Shown: positions 27,634-37,454, numbered from the stretch's first letter. The stretch is 64,000 nucleotides of DNA from Ignavibacteria bacterium (GCA_017302895.1 JAFLBV010000002.1:124001-188000); one strand, 5' to 3'. Notes: generated by a model not told the origin, from the sequence alone. Made by a program: numbers and translations.

Positions 27634-28746
27634 ATGCAAATCAGACCGACTAAAGCCTTAATTAATCTTTCAAATCTTGCTCATAATTATATGGTCATCT
27701 CCGGGCTTGTCCAGCCGGCAAAAATAATTGCGGTTGTGAAGGCAGACGCTTACGGACACGGAGCCCATAAGATTGTTGAAAAACTCATCACATTGAAGAA
27801 TCCTCCGGAGTTATATGCCGTTGCTACTGTTGAAGAAGTCATCGATTTGACAATTTCCTTCCCGGAAGCCCGGTTTCTGGTTTTTGAACCCTTTAACTTA
27901 ACCATGATTAAATCGATTGGGAAATACCGCTATGAAGTTACGGTATCCTCGTTCGATCAACTTGAGTATATTAAAAGTTCAGGACTGCAGGAGAGGCTTG
28001 GAGTACATATTAAAATAGACACCGGAATGGGCAGACTGGGATTTAAGACAGACGAGGTTGATCGATTATTAAAGGTATTACCCGCAATTAATATAATAAG
28101 TATTAAAGGTGTGTACACTCATTTTGCTACCTCCGATGAACCTGACAGGAAGTTCACCTGTCTGCAGATTGAGAGATTCGAAGCAGTGCTTCGTAAATTC
28201 AAAGCAGCCGGCATAGAGACAGGAATGGTGCACGCATCGAACTCAGGTGGGATATTCGACTACCCACAGGCACATTTTGATGCAGTCAGACCAGGGATAG
28301 CCTTATATGGTTACTATAAAAATGAGGAAACCTCAACAAACCTTGGTTTGAAGCCGGTGATGTCGATTGTCGGTTCCCTTTCAACCGTAAAGCGGTTTGC
28401 TGCCGGGGAGAGCATCAGTTATGGTAGAAAATATATCCTAAAAAAAGACAGTTGGATCGGATCAATCTCCATTGGTTATGCAGATGGAATCAGGAGGTCG
28501 CTGGGTAGCAGGATCTATTGTCTAATAAATGGCAAAAAGTATTCTCAGGCAGGTACGATAACAATGGACAGAATTATGATTGATCTTAAGGATGACGAAT
28601 ACCCGATCGGTCAGGAAGTTGTAATTCTCTCAGACGATCCAAAATCAGATTCAAGCTGTTGGAAGTGGTGCTCAGAACTGGATACGATTCCATATGAGAT
28701 TACAACAGGCATCTCAAAGCGTGTCCCAAGGGTTTACGAAAGCTAA
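27634..28746 (+). CDS. alr: alanine racemase
   Basis: A PLP enzyme of 370 residues making D-alanine for peptidoglycan. The PLP lysine is K36 in AVVKADAYGHGA; the second catalytic base is the Tyr in SIGYADGIRRS in the C-terminal beta domain. HIKIDTGMGRLGF and ALYGYY are further conserved blocks. The C-terminus ends EITTGISKRVPRVY, the usual ending. It is transcribed away from nuo. The next gene starts one base after its stop. Confidence 0.95.
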   Translation: MQIRPTKALINLSNLAHNYMVISGLVQPAKIIAVVKADAYGHGAHKIVEKLITLKNPPELYAVATVEEVIDLTISFPEARFLVFEPFNLTMIKSIGKYRYEVTVSSFDQLEYIKSSGLQERLGVHIKIDTGMGRLGFKTDEVDRLLKVLPAINIISIKGVYTHFATSDEPDRKFTCLQIERFEAVLRKFKAAGIETGMVHASNSGGIFDYPQAHFDAVRPGIALYGYYKNEETSTNLGLKPVMSIVGSLSTVKRFAAGESISYGRKYILKKDSWIGSISIGYADGIRRSLGSRIYCLINGKKYSQAGTITMDRIMIDLKDDEYPIGQEVVILSDDPKSDSSCWKWCSELDTIPYEITTGISKRVPRVYES

Positions 28747-28747
28747 A

Positions 28748-29650
28748 ATGGACATAGTAAAAAATTACATAATCAGTGCGATTAACGAAGCCTCGAATAA
28801 ACTGAGACTGAACCCGGAAAAAATTCAGATATTGAACAGTCTTGAAGAATGGATTTCGAGCAGAGAGAATCTGAATGCTGACATTCAGGTACTTAAGCGG
28901 ATTACAGAAACTTCGAAACTTTCCATTCGGCTACAGGATATCACAAATTATTTGAGTTTCGAAAAAATTGACTATAAAAAGTTTTCTGAAAAGTTTCTCG
29001 AGCACAGTCTGTTTCTTGTTGCAGATCTCGATTTCCTTCTGCTCAGTGTAAATACTCTTTCATTCAAAAAAATTCTTAACAGGGTCGAAACCCTCAAAAG
29101 TCTTAAGATGGAAGAACAGAGCCATAATCTAAAAATTGAACTTGACCAGGCAGCAGAGGAATTCCAAAAGGTTCAAAAAGCCGCATCAGGTAAAAGATCA
29201 ATGAAAATAGAAAAAAAATTAGAACCTGAATTGCCTTTAATCTATGAAGATCCTCCAAAAAAAGAGAAGAGAAAGTTAATCGAAGAGGAAAGGGATTTCC
29301 TTTATGCCCCGTTAAAGGATTTGGAAGAACTTTTGCAAAGAATGAAAAAAGAGGATTTCAGAAGCAGCGAGGTTTTTAGATTTTCGGACATTTTCGAGGA
29401 AAGATTAAAATTCTGCAAACTTCACGGATTGAAAGAACTAATCGATGCATACAGCAATCTTGCCGGTGCTCTCTTACTTATATATAATAAGGAAATGACT
29501 GTCAATAAAGATATTCTTGATTATTTCAGAGCAGCGATGATTGTGGTGGTTACCGAAATTCGCGGACTCGATCATGACATTACAGAATACAGATTGCGAA
29601 ACCAGTTGTTCACTGAAAGTTTAAAAGTTTACAAAGGATCACAAAAATGA
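28748..29650 (+). CDS. helical protein of unknown function
   Basis: A protein of 300 residues, not recognised. The start at 28748 was chosen because it follows the alr stop directly; an upstream in-frame codon would lie inside alr. It is strongly helical and charged, with no signal peptide or membrane segment. A lysine/glutamate-rich linker (about residues 150-190, with LPLIYEDPPKKEKR) separates two helical halves. The second half (FSDIFEERLKFCKLHGLKEL ... FRAAMIVVVTEIRGLDHDI) is faintly like a histidine-phosphotransfer four-helix bundle, but no phosphorylatable His motif can be supported. It overlaps the following guanylyltransferase gene by four bases. Confidence 0.72.
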   Translation: MDIVKNYIISAINEASNKLRLNPEKIQILNSLEEWISSRENLNADIQVLKRITETSKLSIRLQDITNYLSFEKIDYKKFSEKFLEHSLFLVADLDFLLLSVNTLSFKKILNRVETLKSLKMEEQSHNLKIELDQAAEEFQKVQKAASGKRSMKIEKKLEPELPLIYEDPPKKEKRKLIEEERDFLYAPLKDLEELLQRMKKEDFRSSEVFRFSDIFEERLKFCKLHGLKELIDAYSNLAGALLLIYNKEMTVNKDILDYFRAAMIVVVTEIRGLDHDITEYRLRNQLFTESLKVYKGSQK

Positions 29651-30714
29651 ATATTTACGCTATTATAATGGCTGGTGGTGTCGGTTCCAGATTTTGGCCC
29701 CGCAGTCGTGAAAAAAAACCTAAACAGCTCCTCAATTTGTTTGATGATGAATCTCTGATAAGGAAAACGGTAACGCGCCTCGATGGTTTGGTGCCATCTG
29801 AGAATATTCTTGTAATAACAAATACGGTTCAGGCTGACTCAATCGCGGAAGAGCTTCCATGGATTCCGAGAGAAAACATAATTGCAGAACCATATGGCAG
29901 AAATACTGCTGCTTGTGTGGCATTGAGTGCGATTTTAGTGGCTAAGAAAGACCCTGAAGCAGTTTGTTTTGTTTTACCTGCAGATCATCTGATTACAAAT
30001 ACGGCCAAATTCAAAGAAGATCTGTTAAAAGCCGCAAACTATGCTTTCAACAGTCATGGACTGGTCACCCTGGGAATCCCTCCGTCAAGACCTGAGACCG
30101 GATACGGCTATATACAAATTGAGAATAACGAGAAAAACCCTGAAGTTTTTAAAGTGGCAACATTTGCTGAAAAGCCCAACTATTCCACAGCCGTCAGATT
30201 TCTTAAATCCGGTGATTTTATGTGGAACAGTGGAATGTTTATTTGGAAGGCATCTGTGATTCTTGAAGAGATTAATATTTTCCTTCCTGAACTTGCCAAA
30301 CACATGAGAGACCTCTCAAATTATCTTTATACAAATGAGTTTGCTGAACATCTTGAAAAAGCTTACAGCCAGATCAAAAGTATTTCGATTGATTACGGGA
30401 TAATGGAAAAATCTCACAGGGTGTTTCTGATAAAAGCCTCGTTCGACTGGAGTGATGTTGGCAGTTGGGAAGAAGTCTATCAACTAAGTGAAAAAGATGA
30501 GAGAGGTAATGCTGCAGTAGGAGAAGTGTTTACCAATATGACTCACGATTCCTATATTTACTCTCCAAATAAATTCACTTCTGTAATAGGGGTGGATAAC
30601 CTGATAATCATTAATACAGAGGATTCACTCCTTGTTTGCAGAAGAGATCAGGCACAGGAAGTGAAGCAAATAGTCGATTATCTTAAACACAATAACAAAA
30701 CAGAATTGCTCTGA
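29647..30714 (+). CDS. manC: mannose-1-phosphate guanylyltransferase
   Basis: A nucleotidyltransferase of 355 residues that makes GDP-mannose from GTP and mannose-1-phosphate. The N-terminal signature MAGGVGSRFWPRSREKKPKQ (residues about 8-27) binds the nucleotide; FVLPADHLI is the metal loop; FAEKPNY and MWNSGMFIWKAS are typical of the GMP-PP family. The C-terminal isomerase domain of bifunctional enzymes is absent. GDP-mannose would feed polysaccharide or glycoprotein synthesis. ATGA overlap with the upstream unknown gene; the downstream RpiB-like start overlaps its stop by one base. Confidence 0.93.
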   Translation: MNIYAIIMAGGVGSRFWPRSREKKPKQLLNLFDDESLIRKTVTRLDGLVPSENILVITNTVQADSIAEELPWIPRENIIAEPYGRNTAACVALSAILVAKKDPEAVCFVLPADHLITNTAKFKEDLLKAANYAFNSHGLVTLGIPPSRPETGYGYIQIENNEKNPEVFKVATFAEKPNYSTAVRFLKSGDFMWNSGMFIWKASVILEEINIFLPELAKHMRDLSNYLYTNEFAEHLEKAYSQIKSISIDYGIMEKSHRVFLIKASFDWSDVGSWEEVYQLSEKDERGNAAVGEVFTNMTHDSYIYSPNKFTSVIGVDNLIIINTEDSLLVCRRDQAQEVKQIVDYLKHNNKTELL

Positions 30715-31349
30715 TGAAAAGACTTATTACTGAAGATTTTGTAATTGCCGCCGCAAAACGGGGTGAGAAAGAACTCGTTGTGTGCAGGAATTGTGTGATT
30801 ACTCCCTTGGCTCACGATAGAATCAAATCTCTGGGGATGGCAATCGTCGACGAGTCGCAGAAATCAACCGGTTCGACCATTGCGCCAGTCTATAATCTTC
30901 GGGTAATTATTGGTGGCGATCATACAGGTTTCGCACTTCGCAAAATCATTTCGAATTTTCTTAAAGAAAAGGGGATTGTTGTTGAGGATGCAGGCTCTTA
31001 TTCCGCAGATGCCTGTGATTACCCTGATTTTGCAAAAGAGGTTGCGCTTGCAGTAAAGACCAAAGGATTCAACTTTGGAATCGTGGTGGATGCAACCGGA
31101 ATCCCGTCCTGCATCACTGCGAACAAGTTCAAAGGCATAAGAGCTGCCACATGTTATAATGAATTTTCCGCGAGAAGTGCCAGAGAGCATAACGATGCAA
31201 ACATACTGGCACTCGGGGCAAAAACCCTCGGGGAAGAGACAATTAAATCGATTATAAATACCTGGTTATCGGCTGAATTTCTGGGTGACCGGCACCAAAA
31301 AAGACTGGATAAAATAAGCAAAATTGAAGAACTTAATTTCCGTTCCTGA
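30714..31349 (+). CDS. RpiB/LacAB-family sugar-phosphate isomerase with extra N-terminal domain
   Basis: A protein of 211 residues. Residues 62-205 form an RpiB fold (IIGGDHTGFALR; ITANKFKGIRAATCYNEFSA; REHNDANILALGA). Where E. coli RpiB has its catalytic Cys in CGTGIG, this protein has D126 (VVDATGIPSC), with C133 displaced by seven; H159 of REHND is kept. Residues 1-50 (VVCRNCVITPLAHDRIKSLG) resemble the N-terminal element found on some microcompartment-associated and related sugar-phosphate proteins. No shell gene is present here. Interconversion of ribose-5-P and ribulose-5-P is possible, but the missing Cys leaves substrate and activity open. Confidence 0.85.
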   Translation: MKRLITEDFVIAAAKRGEKELVVCRNCVITPLAHDRIKSLGMAIVDESQKSTGSTIAPVYNLRVIIGGDHTGFALRKIISNFLKEKGIVVEDAGSYSADACDYPDFAKEVALAVKTKGFNFGIVVDATGIPSCITANKFKGIRAATCYNEFSARSAREHNDANILALGAKTLGEETIKSIINTWLSAEFLGDRHQKRLDKISKIEELNFRS

Positions 31350-31365
31350 AAAAAACTGTTAAATT

Positions 31366-31397
31366 TTTGCCAAACCATCCAATAAATTATATATTTC
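31366..31397 (+). promoter_or_regulatory. Bacteroidota-type promoter for pyrK-pyrD
   Basis: TTTG at 31366-31369, a 20-base spacer and TATATTTC at 31390-31397, one base from the TAnnTTTG consensus. It would give a leader of about 140 bases before pyrK. In that leader I see only weak pairing (CCCG/CGGG) and no clear attenuator. Confidence 0.55.
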
Positions 31398-31540
31398 GAA
31401 TGTGGTTTTGATATTTTATTACTATTTTTGGATATCAGAATAATCCGTTCTTGAATTTACCCCCGGTAAGTTCTCCCTGTTTACAATAAATAATTCTTTT
31501 CACGATTCCACCCGTTCTGTAGTTTCTTGCGGGAAATAAC

Positions 31541-32299
31541 TTGATTATTACTAAAGTCTCTGTCACATCTGTAGCACAGTTAAAAAATCACATATTCCTT
31601 CTAAAATGTAATTCTTCCCGGTTAAGCAGTGAGTTTAAAGCCGGGCAGTTCGCAAATATCAAGGTCAGCGATTCTTCATTTCCCTTATTACGCCGTCCTT
31701 TTTCCATCTGCGATATTGATCAGGATAACATCTGTTTTATGTTTACAGTACATGGTGAAGGAACCAAAAACCTTTCTGATAAGAAACAGGGCGACTTGAT
31801 TGATGTTATTGCACCTTTGGGAAAAGGATTCGGGATTGATGAAGATTTCGACCACGCAATAATCATTGCCGGAGGAATCGGTGTAGCTCCATTTCCTCTT
31901 CTCACAAAAAGACTGGCCGGGAAAAAGGTGACGACTTTCTTGGGGGGCCGAAGTACAAATGATATTGTAACGTATGGACTTGAGAATATGAAAATCGCCA
32001 CTGATGATGGTTCAATGGGGGTCAAGGGAAATGTAGTCGATTTGTTCGCCACACACCTCGATGAATTGAGGGATGAGAAAATGAAAGTTTTTGCCTGCGG
32101 ACCAACACCGATGTTGAGGGTTTTACAACAATTACTTCTTCGGGAGAATATTAACGGCGAGATTTCCACGGAATGTGCGATGGCTTGCGGCTTTGGAATT
32201 TGTCAGGGATGTCCCGTTGAAAACAGCCACGATGAAACGAAATACCTCTTGGTATGTAAGGACGGTCCGGTCTTCAATGTGAAAGATGTAGTGCTATGA
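31541..32299 (+). CDS. pyrK: dihydroorotate dehydrogenase electron-transfer subunit
   Basis: A protein of 252 residues that carries electrons from PyrD to NAD. FAD site RRPFS at 51-55, NAD site GGIGVAP at 111-117, and [2Fe-2S] cysteines C216, C221, C224 and C239 (CX4CX2CX14C). The start is TTG; no good ATG exists nearby, and the N-terminus fits the family. Its stop overlaps the pyrD start by four bases, so the two subunits of the class 1B enzyme are coupled. Confidence 0.94.
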   Translation: MIITKVSVTSVAQLKNHIFLLKCNSSRLSSEFKAGQFANIKVSDSSFPLLRRPFSICDIDQDNICFMFTVHGEGTKNLSDKKQGDLIDVIAPLGKGFGIDEDFDHAIIIAGGIGVAPFPLLTKRLAGKKVTTFLGGRSTNDIVTYGLENMKIATDDGSMGVKGNVVDLFATHLDELRDEKMKVFACGPTPMLRVLQQLLLRENINGEISTECAMACGFGICQGCPVENSHDETKYLLVCKDGPVFNVKDVVL

Positions 32300-33216
32300 A
32301 AACGCCTGATCTTGGTGTTGAAATTGCCGGTTTGACCTTTAAAAACCCTGTACTTCTTGCGTCAGGGACTGTCGGTTACGGCTATGAAATTTCAAATTTT
32401 ACCGACTTGAACAAAATCGGTGGAATTGTAACAAAATCGATAAGTTTAAAACCGCGTAAAGGGAATCCACCTCACAGAATAGTTGAGACAGCATCCGGAA
32501 TGCTTAACGCAATCGGGCTAGCAAATGTTGGCGTGGAAGAATTTATCCTCGAGAAACTTCCTTTTCTTTCAAAGTACGATACCCGTGTAATTTGCAATAT
32601 CGCAGCCTCATCAGTTGAGGAATATGTTGAATGCGCACGGATTCTGACACAGGAACAAACTATAGATGCCTTCGAGATAAATGTTTCATGCCCGAATGTC
32701 AAGGATGGCGGACTAATTTTTGGGAACGATCCGGGTTTTGTTGGCGAGATCACCGATAAAGTCAAAAGTGTCTCATCGAAACCTGTCATCATCAAACTAT
32801 CTCCTAATAATTCCGATATTGGATTGTTTGCGAGGATAGCAAAGGAAAACGGTGCTGATGCGGTGTCTGCGATCAATACTTTAGTTGGAACAGCATTCGA
32901 CATTTGGACACGCAAGCCAAAACTGTACAATATCACCGGTGGTTTGTCAGGTCCGGCAATTAAGCCGGTAGCACTTGCAAAGGTACTCGAAATAAGCAGA
33001 AAGTGCGATATTCCGATCATTGGAATTGGAGGTATTACAGGTTGGGAAGATGTTGTTGAATTTATGATAGCCGGAGCATCACTGATTCAACTCGGAACAA
33101 TAAATTTTGTAAATCCGGATGCTGCCGAAAAGATTATTCCTTCACTCGAGGAATTTTGTCTAAAAACTAAGAGAACTAATATTAATACAATCATTGCATC
33201 ATATGAGTTTAACTAA
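32296..33216 (+). CDS. pyrD: dihydroorotate dehydrogenase, class 1B catalytic subunit
   Basis: An FMN TIM-barrel enzyme of 306 residues for the fourth step of pyrimidine synthesis. C132 in FEINVSCPN is the catalytic base of class 1 enzymes. ASGTVGYGYE and the GIGGITGWEDVVEFM phosphate-binding region are present. Pairing with pyrK places it in class 1B, using NAD as acceptor. The folC start lies inside its last codons (14-base overlap). Confidence 0.96.
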   Translation: MKTPDLGVEIAGLTFKNPVLLASGTVGYGYEISNFTDLNKIGGIVTKSISLKPRKGNPPHRIVETASGMLNAIGLANVGVEEFILEKLPFLSKYDTRVICNIAASSVEEYVECARILTQEQTIDAFEINVSCPNVKDGGLIFGNDPGFVGEITDKVKSVSSKPVIIKLSPNNSDIGLFARIAKENGADAVSAINTLVGTAFDIWTRKPKLYNITGGLSGPAIKPVALAKVLEISRKCDIPIIGIGGITGWEDVVEFMIAGASLIQLGTINFVNPDAAEKIIPSLEEFCLKTKRTNINTIIASYEFN

Positions 33217-34495
33217 CCCTGCCATAGACCATTATCTCCAGATTCTATTCAACCTCCACAATCGTGGAGTGAAGTTGGGCTTGGAGAATACCATGAATTT
33301 TCTCGATCTCCTTGGGAATCCACAACGAAAGTTAAAGTGCTTTCATGTAGCGGGGTCAAATGGAAAAGGGAGCACCTCATCTTTTATAGCCAGCATTCTG
33401 ACTGAAGCCGGATACAAAACCGGGTTATATACATCACCGCATTTCATAAAGTATAATGAACGGATAAGAATCAACGGGCAGATAATTCCTGATAAATATG
33501 TCATTGAATTTATGGCCGAGTATGAGAGTGTTATCTATGAGACAAACCTGACATTTTTTGAAGTGACCACAGCACTAGCCTTCAAATATTTTGCCGACAA
33601 GGAAGTGGATTATGCAGTAATTGAGACCGGACTTGGCGGAAGACTCGATGCGACAAATGTAATAAAACCTTTGGCTTCTGTTATCACTTCCATCAGCCTC
33701 GAGCACACCAATATACTTGGGAACAGTTTGGAACAAATAGCTGAGGAAAAGGGGGGGATAATTAAAGAAAAGGTACCCGTTTTTCTCGGTTTTCTGGAAA
33801 AACCGGCTCAGGAAACCCTGATCAGGATTTCCGAAGAAAAGGGATGCAAATATTACAAGCTAAAGGACTACATTAACAAGAGGGAACACAGCTTCGAGTT
33901 TTATTCAAGTGAGCTTTTTTTCGACAATTTTGTTACCCCTCTTAAAGGCTCATATCAGCAACTTAATGCAGCGCTCGCCATTCTGACCCTGAACAAAACA
34001 ATAAAATTTAGTGATTCAAAAAAAATACTCGCCGGGATCAAAAATGTTGTGACAAATACCGGAATACAGGGCAGGTACGAGAAGATACATGATAATCCAA
34101 GAATTATTCTCGATTCTGCTCATAATCTTGATGGAATTCAAAATTTCCTGAAGGAATTCTCGAAAGAGGAAAAGAAATTCAGGGAGCGCTATCTGTTGTT
34201 TTCATGTCTTAACGATAAAAATCTGGAAGATATGCTGATTCAGAGTAAACCGCATTTCGATTTAATCTATCTGTTTGAACTGAAGGATAACGAAAGGGCG
34301 GTGAAGATGGAGGAGTTTGTAAAAATTGCAGAGAAACATGAAATAAAATACAAGAAAATCGATGACATCCCGGCTTTTATTAAGAAATTTTTGAGCGCCG
34401 CAGATAAAGAATGTCTTGTAATTTACGGCAGTATGTATCTTATCGCCGAAGTAAAAAAAGTATTTGAAAAAAAATATTACAGTAACATTTTGTAA
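33203..34495 (+). CDS. folC: folylpolyglutamate synthase / dihydrofolate synthase
   Basis: A Mur-ligase-type enzyme of 430 residues that adds glutamate to folate (and dihydropteroate). The ATP loop is VAGSNGKGSTSSF; ETGLGGRLDATNV and SLEHTNILG are the magnesium and domain-linking blocks; HNLDG and YGSMYL lie in the C-terminal domain. An in-frame TTG nine bases upstream exists, but ATG at 33203 is preferred. It overlaps the end of pyrD by 14 bases. Confidence 0.94.
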   Translation: MSLTNPAIDHYLQILFNLHNRGVKLGLENTMNFLDLLGNPQRKLKCFHVAGSNGKGSTSSFIASILTEAGYKTGLYTSPHFIKYNERIRINGQIIPDKYVIEFMAEYESVIYETNLTFFEVTTALAFKYFADKEVDYAVIETGLGGRLDATNVIKPLASVITSISLEHTNILGNSLEQIAEEKGGIIKEKVPVFLGFLEKPAQETLIRISEEKGCKYYKLKDYINKREHSFEFYSSELFFDNFVTPLKGSYQQLNAALAILTLNKTIKFSDSKKILAGIKNVVTNTGIQGRYEKIHDNPRIILDSAHNLDGIQNFLKEFSKEEKKFRERYLLFSCLNDKNLEDMLIQSKPHFDLIYLFELKDNERAVKMEEFVKIAEKHEIKYKKIDDIPAFIKKFLSAADKECLVIYGSMYLIAEVKKVFEKKYYSNIL

Positions 34496-34518
34496 AGTTT
34501 TAATAACAAGGTAATCAA

Positions 34519-35766
34519 ATGGATATTTCAGAACTGAAATCAAAAAAAATCGTTGAGTTAAACGAAATTGCCAAAGAGCTTAAAATCACCGGTTTTACCG
34601 ACCTGAGGAAACAGGAACTGATTTTTAAGATTCTCGAAGCACAAACTGCAAAGGATGGACTTACTTTTTCCAAAGGAGTTCTTGAAGTGCTGCCTGATGG
34701 ATATGGATTCCTCAGATCAGCAGCATACAACTACCTCCCTTCACCAGACGACATCTACATTTCACCATCTCAAATCAAAAAATTCTTTCTCAGAACAGGT
34801 GATTTTGTCAGCGGACAGGTTAGACCGCCTAAGGAAGGGGAGAGGTTTTTTGCTCTGCTGCGTGTGGAAGCTGTAAACGGAATGGATCCTATCGAGATAA
34901 GGGAAAGAACTCTTTTCGATAACCTTATTCCGGTATACCCGACCAGAAAACTCGTTCTCGAGTCAGCTCCGGGTGAGTATGCCATGAGAATAATGGACAT
35001 GCTTACTCCTATCGGCAAAGGACAGAGAGGTCTGATTGTATCTCCTCCAAAAAGCGGTAAAACCGTTTTGCTTCAAAAAATAGCAAATTCAATCACAAGA
35101 AACCATCCTGAAGTCAAATTAATCATCCTCCTTATCGACGAGCGTCCTGAGGAAGTAACTGACATGGAAAGAAGTGTAAATGCTGAAGTTATCAGTTCGA
35201 CTTTCGATGAACCCGCTGAAAGACATGTTCAGGTAGCTGATATGGTTATCGAGAAAGCGAAGAGACTTGTAGAGGCCAAACACGATGTCGTGATCCTTCT
35301 TGACTCAATCACAAGACTTGGAAGAGCCCATAACCTCGTAGTACCTCACTCAGGGAAAATCCTTTCAGGTGGTCTCGATTCGAATGCACTCCACAAGCCA
35401 AAGAGATTTTTTGGAGCAGCAAGAAACACAGAAGACGGCGGATCACTCACAATCATCGCGACTGCACTTATCGACACCGGTTCAAGAATGGATGATGTTA
35501 TTTTTGAAGAGTTTAAGGGCACCGGTAACATGGAAATTGTGCTCAATCGCGATCTTAGCGACAGAAGAATTTTCCCTGCCATCGACATTAACCGTTCAGG
35601 TACCCGTCGTGAAGAACTTCTACTTAAAGAAGAAGAACTCCAGAGAATCTATATTCTGAGAAAATTCCTTAGCGACTTCACCCCTGTCGAGGCAATGGAA
35701 GAAATACTCGACAAAATGAGAGGAACCAAGAATAACAAAGAATTCCTTCATATGATGAACAGCTAA
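34519..35766 (+). CDS. rho: transcription termination factor Rho
   Basis: An RNA-dependent hexameric ATPase helicase of 415 residues, full length. The N-terminal helical lobe (residues 1-50), cold-shock-like RNA-binding domain ([15 protein letters not shown], about 54-68), P-loop SPPKSGKT and [16 protein letters not shown] are intact; [11 protein letters not shown] is the Walker B region and the Q/R-loop follows. No large insertion is present. It terminates transcription at sites without intrinsic hairpins. pdxA starts one base after its stop. Confidence 0.97.
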   Translation: MDISELKSKKIVELNEIAKELKITGFTDLRKQELIFKILEAQTAKDGLTFSKGVLEVLPDGYGFLRSAAYNYLPSPDDIYISPSQIKKFFLRTGDFVSGQVRPPKEGERFFALLRVEAVNGMDPIEIRERTLFDNLIPVYPTRKLVLESAPGEYAMRIMDMLTPIGKGQRGLIVSPPKSGKTVLLQKIANSITRNHPEVKLIILLIDERPEEVTDMERSVNAEVISSTFDEPAERHVQVADMVIEKAKRLVEAKHDVVILLDSITRLGRAHNLVVPHSGKILSGGLDSNALHKPKRFFGAARNTEDGGSLTIIATALIDTGSRMDDVIFEEFKGTGNMEIVLNRDLSDRRIFPAIDINRSGTRREELLLKEEELQRIYILRKFLSDFTPVEAMEEILDKMRGTKNNKEFLHMMNS

Positions 35767-35767
35767 A

Positions 35768-36730
35768 ATGATTCAGAAAATGACGGGTGTAATATCCTGT
35801 GGTGATATCAATGGCATTGGCCCCGAAATTACTCTGAAAGCGATTGATAAACTTCTTCAGGTAAAGGATATTAACTATAAAATTGTTATTCCCGGCAATG
35901 TATTTGCAGAGGCAGTTGAACTGACAAAGATAGACCTCTCGGAGAAGCGGAATGTGGAGATTGTCGATATCGGAACCTTTGAACTCAGAAAGGGGGAACC
36001 GACTGCCGCCTCCGGAGAAGCATCATACCGTGCCCTCGAAAAAGCGTTCGAGATTGTTTCAAAGGACGATCAAGCTTTTCTTGTAACTGCTCCAATTTCC
36101 AAGTATGCATTCAGTCTGGCGGGTGTCGATTTTCCGGGTCATACCGAATTGCTGGCGGAGTGGGATAATTCGACCGGTTTTGTGATGACTTTTTTGTCAA
36201 ATCAATTAAAATGTGCCCTTGCAACTATTCATATCCCTCTATCAAAAGTCAGCCGGGATCTAACGACTGAGAAACTGAGAATGTGTCTTGATACGATAAG
36301 CAATTCTCTCAGATACGATTTTAGTATCCATCAACCCAAGATTGCCGTCCTTGGTTTGAATCCCCATGCCGGAGAAAACGGGCTTTTAGGGAGTGAAGAG
36401 AACGACACAATTATTCCTCTTTTAAAGGAGTTTTCAGGCACTGTGGAGGGGCCATTTCCGGCTGATGCATTTTTTGCACGAAAACAATATCTGAATTTTG
36501 ATATGTTTGTCGCGCTGTACCACGATCAGGGACTTATTCCTTTTAAACTGCTTACTGCAGGATCAGGTGTCAATTTTACTGCCGGATTAAACATCATAAG
36601 AACATCGCCCGACCACGGCACTGCACACGATATTGCATGGCAAAATAAAGCTGATTTCAGTTCCATGATTGAGGCTATCGATTGGGGGCACAGAATATCC
36701 ACGAACCGTCGTTTCATCTATGGGAAGTGA
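35768..36730 (+). CDS. pdxA: 4-hydroxythreonine-4-phosphate dehydrogenase
   Basis: An NAD-dependent enzyme of 320 residues in the DXP-dependent route to pyridoxal phosphate. Zn/metal His ligands are visible in DFPGHTELLAEW, GLNPHAGENG and YHDQGLIPFK. GDINGIGPEITLKA opens the fold. The product feeds PLP for enzymes such as the racemase and desulfurase in this window. The following methyltransferase gene overlaps its end by 11 bases. Confidence 0.94.
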   Translation: MIQKMTGVISCGDINGIGPEITLKAIDKLLQVKDINYKIVIPGNVFAEAVELTKIDLSEKRNVEIVDIGTFELRKGEPTAASGEASYRALEKAFEIVSKDDQAFLVTAPISKYAFSLAGVDFPGHTELLAEWDNSTGFVMTFLSNQLKCALATIHIPLSKVSRDLTTEKLRMCLDTISNSLRYDFSIHQPKIAVLGLNPHAGENGLLGSEENDTIIPLLKEFSGTVEGPFPADAFFARKQYLNFDMFVALYHDQGLIPFKLLTAGSGVNFTAGLNIIRTSPDHGTAHDIAWQNKADFSSMIEAIDWGHRISTNRRFIYGK

Positions 36731-37454
36731 TTCCTATTCAAACATTTCCACGATTTACAACGATCTCGTTAGGCATGTAAACTATTCCGGTTGGGCTGAT
36801 TACCTGAATGAGTTGATTGCAAAGTATCAAATAAAAACTGATTTTGTACTCGAACTGGCTTCAGGAACAGGCAGGATGCTGCCCGCAATGAAACTCTCTT
36901 CCAAACTTACGATATTGAGTGATAGATCCTTCAGAATGATAGATCAGGCACCTGCGGATGCGGTAAAAATGTGTATCGATATGACTGAAATACCGTTCAA
37001 ACAAAAATTTGATCTGGTGATATCTTGTTTCGACAGTGTTAACCACCTTTCTACTCGAGAGTCTTTAATTAAATTCTTTAACGAAGTCAAAAGGGTGCTG
37101 GTCTCAGGCGGCTACTTGTTGTTCGATATTGTGACTGAACAAAATTCATATGCATATGTGGGTTCTTACAGTAAAAAAAGGAAACAGGGTAATCTAGTCT
37201 ATCAGCAGGCTTCCAATTACGATCCTGTGAGAAAGATTCACAAAAATTCCTTTGTCATTAATCTTCCTGACAACACTAAGATTGAAGAAGATAACTACGA
37301 ATACATTTATTCCACTGAAATGATAGATGAATTGCTCAAAGAGTGCAATTTTACGATAATGAAGAAATTTGAAGCCTTCACCCTAAAGGGAGTTAATCAG
37401 AAGACATTTAGAATACAATATGTGACAAGGAGTATGGATGATACTGGAGTTTAA
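36720..37454 (+). CDS. class I SAM-dependent methyltransferase
   Basis: A protein of 244 residues. The start at 36720 overlaps pdxA by 11 bases; an earlier in-frame codon was rejected because it would add residues inside the pdxA end. SAM motif I is VLELASGTGRM near residue 45, followed by an aspartate after TILSDRS; LVISCFDSVNHL and SGGYLLFDIVTE are motifs IV and V. The C-terminal half matches small-molecule methyltransferases of the UbiE/BioC type. The substrate is not determinable. The ftsE-like gene overlaps it by 17 bases. Confidence 0.85.
   Translation: MGSDSYSNISTIYNDLVRHVNYSGWADYLNELIAKYQIKTDFVLELASGTGRMLPAMKLSSKLTILSDRSFRMIDQAPADAVKMCIDMTEIPFKQKFDLVISCFDSVNHLSTRESLIKFFNEVKRVLVSGGYLLFDIVTEQNSYAYVGSYSKKRKQGNLVYQQASNYDPVRKIHKNSFVINLPDNTKIEEDNYEYIYSTEMIDELLKECNFTIMKKFEAFTLKGVNQKTFRIQYVTRSMDDTGV

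Noticed and set aside
31400..31540. Pyrimidine attenuator or riboswitch in the pyrK leader
   Set aside because: Only weak CCCG/CGGG pairing is visible and there is no T-run terminator.
32472..33020. Open frame of 182 codons on the minus strand opposite pyrD
   Set aside because: It mirrors the pyrD coding pattern and has no recognisable domain.
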